Part shown: positions 9,346 through 17,292 of the stretch, one piece after another
Layout: every line of letters begins with the position of its first letter
Position numbering within the stretch: position 1 is the first letter of the stretch
NCBI RefSeq assembly: GCF_001267885.1
Contig: NZ_CP012382.1
Location: 7,365,001-7,429,000, forward strand
DNA: 64,000 bases
Reading direction: 5' to 3'
Source of the DNA: Streptomyces ambofaciens ATCC 23877
GTDB lineage: Bacteria; Actinomycetota; Actinomycetes; Streptomycetales; Streptomycetaceae
Program-made: the position numbers and the translations under genes
Notes under the pieces: model-generated
Database searches by the model: none
Told to the model about the DNA's origin: nothing
Seen by the model: only the letters and a program-made list of their open reading frames with translations

Positions 9346-10142
9346 CCACCCGTACCACCGCGCCGCCCGCGCTCGACGTCAAGAACGTGACCGTGCGCTT
9401 CGCCGGACTCGTCGCCCTCGACGACGTCTCCTTCACCGTCGCCCCGGGCACCCTGCACGCCGTCATCGGGCCCAACGGCGCCGGCAAGTCCACCTGCTTC
9501 AACGTCCTGTCGGGCCTGTACCGGCCCACCACCGGAACCGTCCGGCTGGGCGACGCCGAACTGACCCGTCTCGCGCCGCACCGGATCGCCGCGCTCGGTG
9601 TCGCCCGCACCTTCCAGAACATCGTCACCACCCAGGGCACCGTCGCCGACAACCTGATGCTCGGCCGCCACGCCCTGTCCCGGGCCGGATTCGCCGCCAG
9701 CGCCCTGCGTCTGCCGCGCGCCGTGCGCGAACAGCGCGAACACCTCGCCAAAGCCCGTGAGATCGCCGAACTCACCGGCCTGGGCGCCCATTTCGACGCA
9801 CCCGTCGCCCTGCTGTCCTACGGCGACCGCAAGCGGGTCGAACTCGCCCGTGCCCTCTGTCTGGAGCCCCGTGTACTGCTGCTCGACGAACCCGTGGCTG
9901 GCATGAACGCCGCCGAACGCATCCGGATGACCGAGGTCGTCCGGGAGATCCGCGCCGAACTCGGCCTCTCCGTCGTGCTGGTCGAACACGACATGGGCCT
10001 GGTCATGCGCCTCGCCGACGAGGTCACCGTCCTCGACTTCGGCAAGGCCATCGCCCACGGCACTCCCGACCAGGTGCGGCGCGACCCCGAAGTCCTGCGC
10101 GCCTACCTCGGTACCGGCACCACCGGGGAGGACGCGGCATGA
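9342..10142 (+). CDS. livG: Branched-chain amino acid/amide ABC transporter ATPase (LivG-type)
   Basis: The 266-aa ATPase has Walker A GPNGAGKS and the LivG-specific VARTFQNIVTTQGTVADNLMLGRH. The signature is LSYGDRKRVELARAL, where Y-G-D-R-K replaces the classical SGGQ, as is normal for LivG. Walker B is VLLLDEPVAGMN. GTG 9342 overlaps the livF stop by 4 bases. An in-frame opening extends far upstream but lies within livF and has no homology. It forms the heterodimeric motor with LivF on the cytoplasmic face. Confidence 0.93.
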
Positions 10143-11038
10143 CCGGCTTCCTCGACAACCTCCTCAACGGCCTCGCCCTGGGCTCGGTCTACGCCCTGAT
10201 CGCCCTCGGCTTCGTCACCATCTTCAAGGCCTCCGGCGTGCTGAGCTTCCTCCACGGCTCGCTCCTGCTGCTCGGCGGCTACCTCGTCGCCGTCCTCCAC
10301 GACGACATCGGCTTCGCCGGGGCCCTGGCCGTCGCCGTCCTGGTCACGGCCGCCGTCGCCGGTGCGCTGGACCGGCTGGTGCTCCAGCGCGTCGGCGGGA
10401 CCGACCCGCACGCCGCCCATGTGCAGACCATCGTCACCATCGGCATCGACATCGTCCTGGTCACCGACCTCGCCCGGCGCATCGGCGGCGACCTGCTGCC
10501 ACTCGGCGACCCCTGGGGCGACTCGGTGACCGACCTGGGCCCGGTGACCGTCGCCGACAGCCGCATCGCCGCGATCCTGGTGTCCGGCGTGGCCATCGCC
10601 GGCGCCTTCGCCCTCTTCCGGTTCACCCCCTGGGGCCTGTCGCTGCGCGCGGCGGCCGAGGACGGCGAGGCCGCGGCCCTCATGGGCGTACGGCTGACCC
10701 GCGTACGCACCGTCGCCTGGTGCCTGGCCGGCGGACTCGCCGCGCTCGCCGCGGTCTTCCTGGTCGCCTTCCCGGCACCCGGACTGGAGCGCACCACCGG
10801 GCAGATCGCCCTCAAGGCCTTCCCCGCGGCCATCCTCGGCGGCATGGCCTCACCGGTCGGCGCGCTGGTCGGCAGCATGCTGATCGGCCTCACCGAGGCC
10901 TTCGTCGCCGGTTACCAGTCCGACCTGCACGTCCTCGGCGAGGGCTTCGGGGACGTCGCCCCGTACGCCGTGATGGTGCTGGTCCTCCTGGTGCGCCCCG
11001 CGGGACTCTTCGCGGCGAAGGGAGCGGCTCGTGTCTGA
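10139..11038 (+). CDS. livH: Branched-chain amino acid/amide ABC permease (LivH-type)
   Basis: The 299-aa polytopic permease starts MTGFLDNLLNGLALGSVYALIALG, a hallmark LivH N-terminus, and contains about 8 hydrophobic segments. The C-terminal half carries the family sequence AFPAAILGGMASPVGALVGS. ATG 10139 overlaps livG by ATGA, and the 3' end overlaps livM by 8 bases. With LivM it forms the membrane channel. Confidence 0.93.
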   Translation: MTGFLDNLLNGLALGSVYALIALGFVTIFKASGVLSFLHGSLLLLGGYLVAVLHDDIGFAGALAVAVLVTAAVAGALDRLVLQRVGGTDPHAAHVQTIVTIGIDIVLVTDLARRIGGDLLPLGDPWGDSVTDLGPVTVADSRIAAILVSGVAIAGAFALFRFTPWGLSLRAAAEDGEAAALMGVRLTRVRTVAWCLAGGLAALAAVFLVAFPAPGLERTTGQIALKAFPAAILGGMASPVGALVGSMLIGLTEAFVAGYQSDLHVLGEGFGDVAPYAVMVLVLLVRPAGLFAAKGAARV

Positions 11039-12182
11039 GCTTCTCAAGGGGAGCGCCCTCCTCAAGCGCGGCGGACTCCTGCTGCTGCCCGCCCTCCTCC
11101 TGTGCGGCCTGCCCTTCTACCTCGACGCCTTCTGGCTGCGCATCGGCCTGTTCTCCATGGCCGCGGCCATCGGCGCCGTCGGTCTCAGCCTGCTCAGCGG
11201 CACCGCGGGCCAGCTCTCCCTCGGGCACGCCTTCTTCCTCGCCGTCGGCGCCTACGGCTACGTGTGGCTGGCGGGCGAGCCCGGCCCGGGGCTGCCGCCG
11301 GCTGTCGCCGCCGTCCTCGCCGTGCTCCTCGCCGGTGCGGCGGGCGGCCTGTTCAGCCCCGTCGCCGGCCGGGTCAAGGGCGTCTACCTCGGCGTGGCCA
11401 CCCTCGCCCTGGTCTTCCTCGGCCACCACGTCCTGCTCACCGCGGACTCCGTCACCGGCGGCTTCAACGGGCGCTCGGTGCCGCCGCTGGAGATCGGCGG
11501 GTTCACCTTCGCCGAGACCGACCCGGAACTGACCGTCCTCGGCGTGCCGTTCGGCGCGGAGGAACGGCTCTGGTACCTGGGCCTCGCCCTCTTCGCCCTC
11601 ACCTGGTTCACCGCGCGGGGACTGCTGCGCGGACGCCCCGGACGCGCCCTCGTGGCCCTGCGCGACAGCGAGACCGCGGCGTCCGTGATGGGGGTCCACG
11701 TGGCCAGGTACCGCTCGTCGGCCTTCGTCGTCTCCTCGATGTACGCGGGCCTCGCGGGCGTCCTGCTCGCGCTCTCCTTCCGCCGCGTGGTGCCCGACTA
11801 CTTCTCCCTCCTGCTGTCCGTCGACTATCTCGCCATGATCGTCATCGGTGGCCTCGGCTCGGTGGCCGGCGCCACCGCGGGAGCCGTCTTCGTCACCGCG
11901 CTGCCGCTGCTGATGACGCGCTACGCCGACCAACTGCCGCTGGTGGCGACGCCGGGCTCCGGAGGCGGCTCGATCGGCCCGACCGAGGCCGCCCGCTACC
12001 TCTACGGCGCGGCCATCGTCGTCATCCTGCTGTACGCCCCCGACGGCCTGCACGGACTGGCCCGGCGCACGCGCGCCCGCCTGCGCCGCACACCGCCCGT
12101 GACCGACCCGCCCGGCGACGGGCCCTCGCCCCGACCCTCCACCGCCGCCACCACCGCACGAGCCAAGGAGCACACCCCGTGA
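11031..12182 (+). CDS. livM: Branched-chain amino acid/amide ABC permease (LivM-type)
   Basis: The 383-aa permease has the LivM pattern LSGTAGQLSLGHAFFLAVGAYGY near residues 55-77 and the loop GRALVALRDSETAASVMGV, the coupling region that contacts the ATPases. VIGGLGSVAGATAGAVF closes the membrane domain. A charged, proline-rich cytoplasmic tail follows. GTG 11031 lies inside the end of livH, so translation is coupled. Its stop overlaps the binding-protein start by GTGA. Confidence 0.92.
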   Translation: MSELLKGSALLKRGGLLLLPALLLCGLPFYLDAFWLRIGLFSMAAAIGAVGLSLLSGTAGQLSLGHAFFLAVGAYGYVWLAGEPGPGLPPAVAAVLAVLLAGAAGGLFSPVAGRVKGVYLGVATLALVFLGHHVLLTADSVTGGFNGRSVPPLEIGGFTFAETDPELTVLGVPFGAEERLWYLGLALFALTWFTARGLLRGRPGRALVALRDSETAASVMGVHVARYRSSAFVVSSMYAGLAGVLLALSFRRVVPDYFSLLLSVDYLAMIVIGGLGSVAGATAGAVFVTALPLLMTRYADQLPLVATPGSGGGSIGPTEAARYLYGAAIVVILLYAPDGLHGLARRTRARLRRTPPVTDPPGDGPSPRPSTAATTARAKEHTP

Positions 12183-13459
12183 ACGTCACGCACCCCAGAG
12201 CCCGCACCACCCGGACCGCCGCACTGGCCGCGGCCTTGGCCGCCGTGCTGCTCGCGGGCACCGCATGCAGCTCCAAGGCGGACGGCGGAAGCACCGACGA
12301 AGCCGCCGACGGCGTCAAGGCCGGCCCCGGAGTCAGCGAGAAGGCCATCAAGCTGGGCGCGCTGACCGACCTCACGGGCCCCTACGCCACCCTCGGCAAG
12401 AGCATCGTCCAGGCGCAGCAGATGTGGGCCGACGAGACCAACGCCGCGGGCGGCATCTGCGGACGCAAGGTCGAGATCGTCGTCAAGGACCACGGCTACG
12501 ACGTGCAGAAGGCCGTCACCGCCTACGCCGACATCTCCCCGGACGTCGTCGCGCTGCCCCAGGTCATCGGCTCGCCGGTGGTCGCCGCGCTGCTCGACGA
12601 CATCGAGCGGGACAGCATGCTGACCTTCCCGCAGGCCTGGGCCGCCTCCCTGCTCGGCATGGACCCGGTCCAGGTCCTCGGCACCACCTACGACCTCGAC
12701 ATGATCGCCGCCGTCGACTTCCTGACCCGCACCAACAAGGTCGCCAAGGGCGACACGATCGGCCACGTGTACTTCGAGGGGGACTACGGCGCCAACGCGC
12801 TGGAGGGTTCCGAGTGGGCCGCCGAGGAGGCCGGGCTGAAGGTGGCCGGGCAGAAGATCAAGGCCACCGACACCGACCTGTCCGCACAGGTGTCGGCGCT
12901 GAGCAAGGCCGGGGTCAAGGCGATCCTGATCAGCGCGGGCCCCGCGCAGACCGCGTCCCTCGCCGGCGTGGCCGCCGCCCGCGGCCTGAAGGTGCCGATC
13001 GTCAGCAGCGCCCCCGGCTACTCCCCGCAGCTGATGAAGACCCCCGCGGCACCGGCGCTGGAGGCCATGGTCCACGTCGTCAGCGCCGCACCGGCGGTCA
13101 GCTCCGACCTGCCGGGCGTCAAGAAGATGGTCGCCTCCTACGGCAAGAAGTACCCCGGGGAGCCGGTCGACTCCGGTGTGCTCTCCGGGTACAACGCCGC
13201 CCAGCTCATGGGCGCGGACCTGAAGAAGGCCTGTGAGGGCGGCAGCCTGACCCGCGAGGACGTGGTGAAGGCGCACCGCTCGCAGAAGAACGCCGACACC
13301 GGCCTGGGCACGCCGCAGAACTTCACCAACGTGACCGAGCCGGCCAGCCGGTCCACCTACGTGCTGAAGCCCGACGCCAAGGCGGTCGGTGGCGTCGTCG
13401 GCGTGGAGGAGGCCCACAAGGCACCGGGCGTCGACGCGTACCTGGCCGCCCGCGGCTGA
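12179..13459 (+). CDS. ABC transporter substrate-binding lipoprotein (HAAT family)
   Basis: The 426-aa protein has an N-terminal signal and a lipobox-like LLAGTAC with Cys30 as the lipidation site, then a Peripla_BP_6 fold starting IKLGALTDLTGPYATLGKS. It should capture the ligand outside the membrane and deliver it to LivHM. GTG 12179 follows AAGGAG (12165-12170) and overlaps livM by 4 bases. Its own strong ribosome site at the end of the operon fits the need for excess binding protein. A hairpin at 13467 closes the unit. The ligand may be an amino acid, amide, urea or aromatic compound. Confidence 0.9.
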   Translation: MNVTHPRARTTRTAALAAALAAVLLAGTACSSKADGGSTDEAADGVKAGPGVSEKAIKLGALTDLTGPYATLGKSIVQAQQMWADETNAAGGICGRKVEIVVKDHGYDVQKAVTAYADISPDVVALPQVIGSPVVAALLDDIERDSMLTFPQAWAASLLGMDPVQVLGTTYDLDMIAAVDFLTRTNKVAKGDTIGHVYFEGDYGANALEGSEWAAEEAGLKVAGQKIKATDTDLSAQVSALSKAGVKAILISAGPAQTASLAGVAAARGLKVPIVSSAPGYSPQLMKTPAAPALEAMVHVVSAAPAVSSDLPGVKKMVASYGKKYPGEPVDSGVLSGYNAAQLMGADLKKACEGGSLTREDVVKAHRSQKNADTGLGTPQNFTNVTEPASRSTYVLKPDAKAVGGVVGVEEAHKAPGVDAYLAARG

Positions 13460-13466
13460 CGGAGGT

Positions 13467-13513
13467 GAGTGGCCGTCAAGTCGTCTGCTGTGCAGTCCAC
13501 TTGGCGGCCACTC
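13467..13513 (+). terminator. Hairpin terminator of the liv operon
   Basis: GAGTGGCCGTCAAG (13467-13480) pairs with CTTGGCGGCCACTC (13500-13513) at 13 of 14 positions, starting 8 bases after the binding-protein stop. Confidence 0.7.
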
Positions 13514-13607
13514 GGTCCACGTGCTGGTTTCCCTGTCCGCCGGGTCCTTAAGATGTACTCTCTGTCATGCCAGTCCAGTTGGCGCCCGTACGGAAGCTGG
13601 GGGAACG

Positions 13608-14426
13608 ATGCAGGCCGACAAGCAGCTGTCCACGGAGATCGACGCCAACGTGCCCACAGCCGCACGTATGTACGACTACTACCTGGGCGGCAAGGACAAC
13701 TACGCGGCCGACCGGGCGGCGGTCGGGGAACTCGACAAGGTCGTCCCCAGTACCCGCCGGCTGGCGCTCAACAACCGGCGCTTCCTGCAGCGCGTGGTCA
13801 GGACCCTCGTAAAGGACTACGGCATCCGCCAGTTCCTGGACCACGGCTCCGGCCTTCCCACGCAGGACAACGTGCACCAGGTCGCCCAGCGCGTCGCCCC
13901 CGACTCCCGCGTCGTCTACGTCGACAACGACCCGATGGTGCTCGTCCACGGCCGGGCGCTGCTGGACCAGAACGACCGGACCGCCGTCATCCACGCCGAC
14001 ATGCGCTCGACGGACGAGATCTTCTCCCACCCCGACACCCAGCGCCTGATCGACTTCTCACAGCCGGTCGCCGTGCTGTTCAACTCCGTCTTCCACTGCA
14101 TCCCGGACAGCGACACCGACGGTCCCACGGCGGTCATCAAGCGGGTCACCGAGCGACTGGTGCCCGGGAGCTACGCGGTGATGTGCCAGTTGGTCAGTGA
14201 GAAGGCCGAGGTGCGGGAGTTCGTCACCGACTTCATGAACCAGGCCACGCAGGGGCACTGGGGGCGGGTTCGCGAACCCAAGGACGTCGAGGCGTACTTC
14301 GAGGGCATGGACATCCTGGAGCCGGGCCTGGTGGAGGTCTCCACCTGGCGCCCGGACAACGAGGTGGTGCCGCGTCAGCTCACCGACGAGTGGATCGAGT
14401 TCGGCGGTCTGGGCCGTATCCGCTAG
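13608..14426 (+). CDS. SAM-dependent methyltransferase of the DUF574 (PF04672) type
   Basis: The 272-aa protein carries the family start ARMYDYYLGGKDNYAADR (about residues 13-30), FLDHGSGLPTQDNVHQVA as the SAM-binding loop, VVYVDNDPMVLVHG, and a C-terminal ending DEWIEFGGLGRIR. The family is widespread in Streptomyces and its substrate is generally unknown. ATG 13608 follows GGGGGAA. It converges on the XRE gene at 14518. DUF574 genes often lie near XRE/DUF397 pairs, as here. Confidence 0.88.
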   Translation: MQADKQLSTEIDANVPTAARMYDYYLGGKDNYAADRAAVGELDKVVPSTRRLALNNRRFLQRVVRTLVKDYGIRQFLDHGSGLPTQDNVHQVAQRVAPDSRVVYVDNDPMVLVHGRALLDQNDRTAVIHADMRSTDEIFSHPDTQRLIDFSQPVAVLFNSVFHCIPDSDTDGPTAVIKRVTERLVPGSYAVMCQLVSEKAEVREFVTDFMNQATQGHWGRVREPKDVEAYFEGMDILEPGLVEVSTWRPDNEVVPRQLTDEWIEFGGLGRIR

Positions 14427-14454
14427 AGCGGAGAACGACCCGGAGACAGTGCTC

Positions 14455-14481
14455 GGGGCCGCGCGCGACGCGTGCGGCCCC
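14455..14481. terminator. Hairpin between convergent methyltransferase and XRE genes
   Basis: GGGGCCGC (14455-14462) pairs with GCGGCCCC (14474-14481), and the stem extends inward with one mismatch. It may stop transcription from both sides. Confidence 0.6.
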
Positions 14482-14517
14482 TCGGTCATGCCCAGGCTCG
14501 TCGGCCCTGCCTCGACG

Positions 14518-15438
14518 TCACTTCTCCGGGTAGCGCAGCGCCATCGTCTCGCGCAGCAGCTCCCGTGACTCGCGCGGAGTCAGCGCCTCGTCGGCCAGGC
14601 GGTCCAGCGCGACCCGGTACTCCTCGGTCTCGTCGCGGTCCTCGAGGAAGTTGGCGCTCTTGATGTGCTCCAGGTACACCACGTCGGGCAGGTCGGCGCC
14701 GCCGAAGCGCAGATAGGTGACGGGGATCGCGGGCGCCGACGCGTTCGTCACGTCCAGCGGCACGATCTGCAGCGTCACATGGGGCTGCTCGGCCATCGTG
14801 ACCAGGTGCGCGAGCTGCTCCCGCATGACGTCGCGGCTGCCCAGCACACGCAGCAGCACGGACTCGTCGATGATCGCCCACAGTTGCGGGGCGTCACCGC
14901 GCCGCAGCAACTCGGCGCGGCGCATGCGCAGTTCGACGCGCCGCCGGACCTCGCCCTCGGGCGCGTTCGGCAGCCCGCGCTCGACCACGGCCCGGGTGTA
15001 GCCCGCGGTCTGGAGCAGACCGGGGACGTACTGGATCTCGAAGGTACGGATGGTCGCCGCGGCCTCCTGGAGGCCCACGAGGCGGTCGAACCACTCGGGC
15101 ATCAGGCGCTTGTCGTACCGCTGCCACCAGCCCGGTTCGCCGGCGCGCTGCAGCAGCTTGAGCAGGACCGAGGCCTCGTAGTCGTCGGTGCCGTACCGCT
15201 CCAGCAGCGCACGGACGTCGGTCTCCGTAGGGGGCCTGCGGCTCTTGCCCGACTCGATGCGGGAGAGCTTCGCCGCGCTGAACCCGAGGTCGCGTGCCGC
15301 CTGGTCCTGGGACAGACCGGCGTCCTCACGGAAACCCGCCAGCTGGACGCCGACCAGCATCTTCAGCAGAGTCGGGGCGGGCTCGACCCGGTCCAGATAC
15401 GGTTCGAGTCGGGAGATGCGATGCGACGCGGCGGACAT
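14518..15438 (-). CDS. XRE-family regulator with DUF5753 (whiJ/abaA-like)
   Basis: The 306-aa protein has an N-terminal helix-turn-helix (LAGFREDAGLSQDQAARDLG then FSAAKLSRIESGKSRRP, about residues 35-75). It is followed by the DUF5753 ligand-like domain with IQYVPGLLQTAGYTRAV and YLEHIKSANFLED. Such proteins pair with small DUF397 proteins in many copies in Streptomyces and affect differentiation and antibiotic production. ATG 15438 (MSAASHRISRL) is chosen. The frame continues upstream to 15537 but without homology. Its DUF397 partner lies upstream on the same strand, and a HATPase gene diverges beyond that. Confidence 0.9.
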   Translation of the reverse strand: MSAASHRISRLEPYLDRVEPAPTLLKMLVGVQLAGFREDAGLSQDQAARDLGFSAAKLSRIESGKSRRPPTETDVRALLERYGTDDYEASVLLKLLQRAGEPGWWQRYDKRLMPEWFDRLVGLQEAAATIRTFEIQYVPGLLQTAGYTRAVVERGLPNAPEGEVRRRVELRMRRAELLRRGDAPQLWAIIDESVLLRVLGSRDVMREQLAHLVTMAEQPHVTLQIVPLDVTNASAPAIPVTYLRFGGADLPDVVYLEHIKSANFLEDRDETEEYRVALDRLADEALTPRESRELLRETMALRYPEK

Positions 15439-15580
15439 CCTGGCTCCCAGCAGACCGGCAGACTTGAGAACCCACACTATCTCATCCCGGTTGTGCCCGC
15501 CGCATCCGCCCGTGGAAAATGGGTAGTTGGCCTCCACTCGGCGGCCGGGGCCGCTCCCGCCCGGGGTGATCGCGTCCGCC

Positions 15581-15808
15581 TCACAGGAGGTGGTCGAACT
15601 CGCCCTCCTTCGCCCCGGCCAGGAAGGCGGCCACCTCTCCGGAGGTGTACACGAGTGCGGGGCCGTCCGGATCGCGGGAGTTGCGCATCGCGATGCCTCC
15701 GTCCACGAGGGCGACCTCGACGCAGTTGCCCTCGGCGTTGCTGTGCCGACTCTTCATCCAGCAGGCGTCCAACGAGCTGGCCTGCACTCCGTTGCGCACT
15801 GATGGCAC
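15581..15808 (-). CDS. DUF397 small protein, partner of the XRE regulator
   Basis: This 75-aa protein holds the DUF397 core WMKSRHSNAEGNCVEVA, then RNSRDPDGPALVYTSGEVAAFLAGAK. GTG 15808 is chosen because GGAG lies about 6 bases upstream and the length matches the family (60-80 aa). The open frame to 15976 adds a low-complexity, non-homologous leader. DUF397 proteins are thought to modulate the cognate XRE regulator; here the pair is in one transcriptional direction with a 142-bp gap. Confidence 0.9.
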   Translation of the reverse strand: MPSVRNGVQASSLDACWMKSRHSNAEGNCVEVALVDGGIAMRNSRDPDGPALVYTSGEVAAFLAGAKEGEFDHLL

Positions 15809-15892
15809 CGCGATCTCCTTGCCGTTCGGGGGAGCGGACCGAGTCCCGTCGGCCCAAGTGCGCTCCCATCCGATTTTTTTCGCGCAATTTCT

Positions 15893-15906
15893 CGTGCAAT
15901 TGCACG
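15893..15906. promoter_or_regulatory. 14-bp palindrome between DUF397 and HATPase genes
   Basis: CGTGCAATTGCACG is perfectly symmetric and lies in an unusually A/T-rich patch (15873-15932) between divergent genes. A related half, CGCGCAATT, lies just upstream, giving a CG(C/T)GCAATT direct repeat. It is a plausible operator for the adjacent XRE regulator. Confidence 0.5.
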
Positions 15907-15988
15907 CGAGCGCTGTCAGCGTGGATAATAGCCGTGGCGTCAACCCCCCGGTCGGCGCCCTGTTCTGACGTCGCATCAGGGAGATGCC

Positions 15989-16567
15989 GTGTCGTCACCT
16001 GCGCATCCAACGCTCCGGTCGCCCGGCGAGTCCGTGCCGGAGGCGGGCGCGACGAGTGGGTTCGGCGGGCTTCCGCACGTGCCGCGGCCGGCCGCCGGGC
16101 GCGAGGAGTGGCCGTGCCCGGCTCCCCACCCGTCACGGCACGCGCAGGGTGGCGGCTTGGCTCCCGCGGTGCTGCGCATCGCGTGCAGCGCGGAGGGCTT
16201 CGCGCGGGCCCGGGTCTTCACCCGGGACACGTTGAACGGCTGGTCCCTGGGCCGGCACGCCGACGACGCCGTCCTGGTGATCACCGAACTCGCTTCCAAC
16301 GCCGTGTCGCACGCCCTGCCGTCCGCGGCGGCCGGAGCTCCGGAGATCAGGCTGGGACTCGCCCCGCGGCCCAGCCACCTGATGCTCACCGTCTCCGACC
16401 CCGGGGACAACGCACCCGTCTTCGCCCCGTCCGGCGGCTCCGCACTCCAGGAGCACGGACGCGGCCTGTGCATCGTCGACGCCCTCGCCGAGGAGTGGGG
16501 CTGGACCCCGAGACCCCCGGCGGGCAAGACCGTCTGGGCCAAGCTGTCGACCCGCACCCTCACCTGA
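15989..16567 (+). CDS. Anti-sigma-type HATPase (RsbW/SpoIIAB-like)
   Basis: The 192-aa protein has a disordered leader of about 60 residues, then a GHKL ATPase fold. The N-box is ELASNAVSHA and the G-box region EHGRGLCIVDALAEEWG, ending GKTVWAKL. Such proteins act as serine kinases and anti-sigma factors, or as whiJ-locus components. GTG 15989 follows AGGGAG. It diverges from the DUF397 gene, so XRE-DUF397-HATPase forms a whiJ/abaA-like locus. The HEAT-like gene follows after 28 bases and may be co-transcribed. Confidence 0.85.
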   Translation: MSSPAHPTLRSPGESVPEAGATSGFGGLPHVPRPAAGREEWPCPAPHPSRHAQGGGLAPAVLRIACSAEGFARARVFTRDTLNGWSLGRHADDAVLVITELASNAVSHALPSAAAGAPEIRLGLAPRPSHLMLTVSDPGDNAPVFAPSGGSALQEHGRGLCIVDALAEEWGWTPRPPAGKTVWAKLSTRTLT

Positions 16568-16595
16568 CCCGACTGCCGCGGAAGGGCCCCACACC

Positions 16596-17141
16596 ATGCG
16601 CAGCGCTCCGACACCCGAGCCGAGCACCCAGCGCACCGACCGTGCGAAGCAGCCGTCCGGATCGTCCCGGACCGCCCTCCTCGCCGGGTTGGACGGAGTG
16701 CCCTGGAGCGAGATCCAGGACTCCAGCGGTTCGGCCGCCGCCATTCCCCGGCTGTTGCGCAAGGTCGCCTCGGGGGACCCCGAGGCCGCCCGGACCGCCC
16801 TCGGCGATCTGCGGAAACGCATCTGCCAGTACGGCTTCGTCGTCGAGCAGGCGACCGCCGCCACGGTGCCCTTCCTGTGGGAACTGGCGCAGTGGCCCCA
16901 GGTGAACTGCCGGGCGCAGATCATCCAGCTGCTCAAGAACATCGCCGACGCCCGCCAGTGGGAGACCACCGCCACCGCCTATCCCAAACTGCTCAACCAC
17001 CGTGAGAACCCCGTGGCCTGGGAGCGTGCGGCACGGCAGGCCGTCCGTGCCCGTCGGGGCGAGCTGGCGCGCCTGCTCGTCGAGGGCGACAGCGAGATCA
17101 AGCGGGCCACCACCGAACTGGCCCGCACCCTCGGAGACTGA
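16596..17141 (+). CDS. HEAT-repeat-like protein of unknown function
   Basis: The 181-aa protein is mostly helical, with alternating hydrophobic positions of HEAT type (IPRLLRKVASGDPEAARTALGDL, then VPFLWELAQWP). It opens with a charged, disordered stretch of 25 residues. I know of similar actinobacterial proteins without an assigned role. A HEAT scaffold would suit protein binding. It follows the HATPase gene by 28 bases, which suggests a shared transcript and perhaps a shared partner. Confidence 0.7.
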   Translation: MRSAPTPEPSTQRTDRAKQPSGSSRTALLAGLDGVPWSEIQDSSGSAAAIPRLLRKVASGDPEAARTALGDLRKRICQYGFVVEQATAATVPFLWELAQWPQVNCRAQIIQLLKNIADARQWETTATAYPKLLNHRENPVAWERAARQAVRARRGELARLLVEGDSEIKRATTELARTLGD

Positions 17142-17177
17142 GGCCCGCGCCCTCCACGGGGGAGACGGCGCGGGCCT
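17141..17177 (+). terminator. Hairpin after the HEAT-like gene
   Basis: AGGCCCGCGCC (17141-17151) pairs perfectly with GGCGCGGGCCT (17167-17177), beginning at the last base of the stop codon. Confidence 0.75.
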
Positions 17178-17292
17178 CCCTCCCGGTGACGTCCCGGCCT
17201 GCGGAACGGTGTGGCGCCCGCGGTGCCGAACGGGTAGGAAAGCGCGAGGAGAAAGCGCTTGCCCCATTCGGTCACCAGGAGGACCCACGCCG

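Noticed and set aside
16596..17141. Immunity protein or antitoxin
   Set aside because: The HEAT-like pattern can occur in immunity proteins, but no toxin gene is adjacent.
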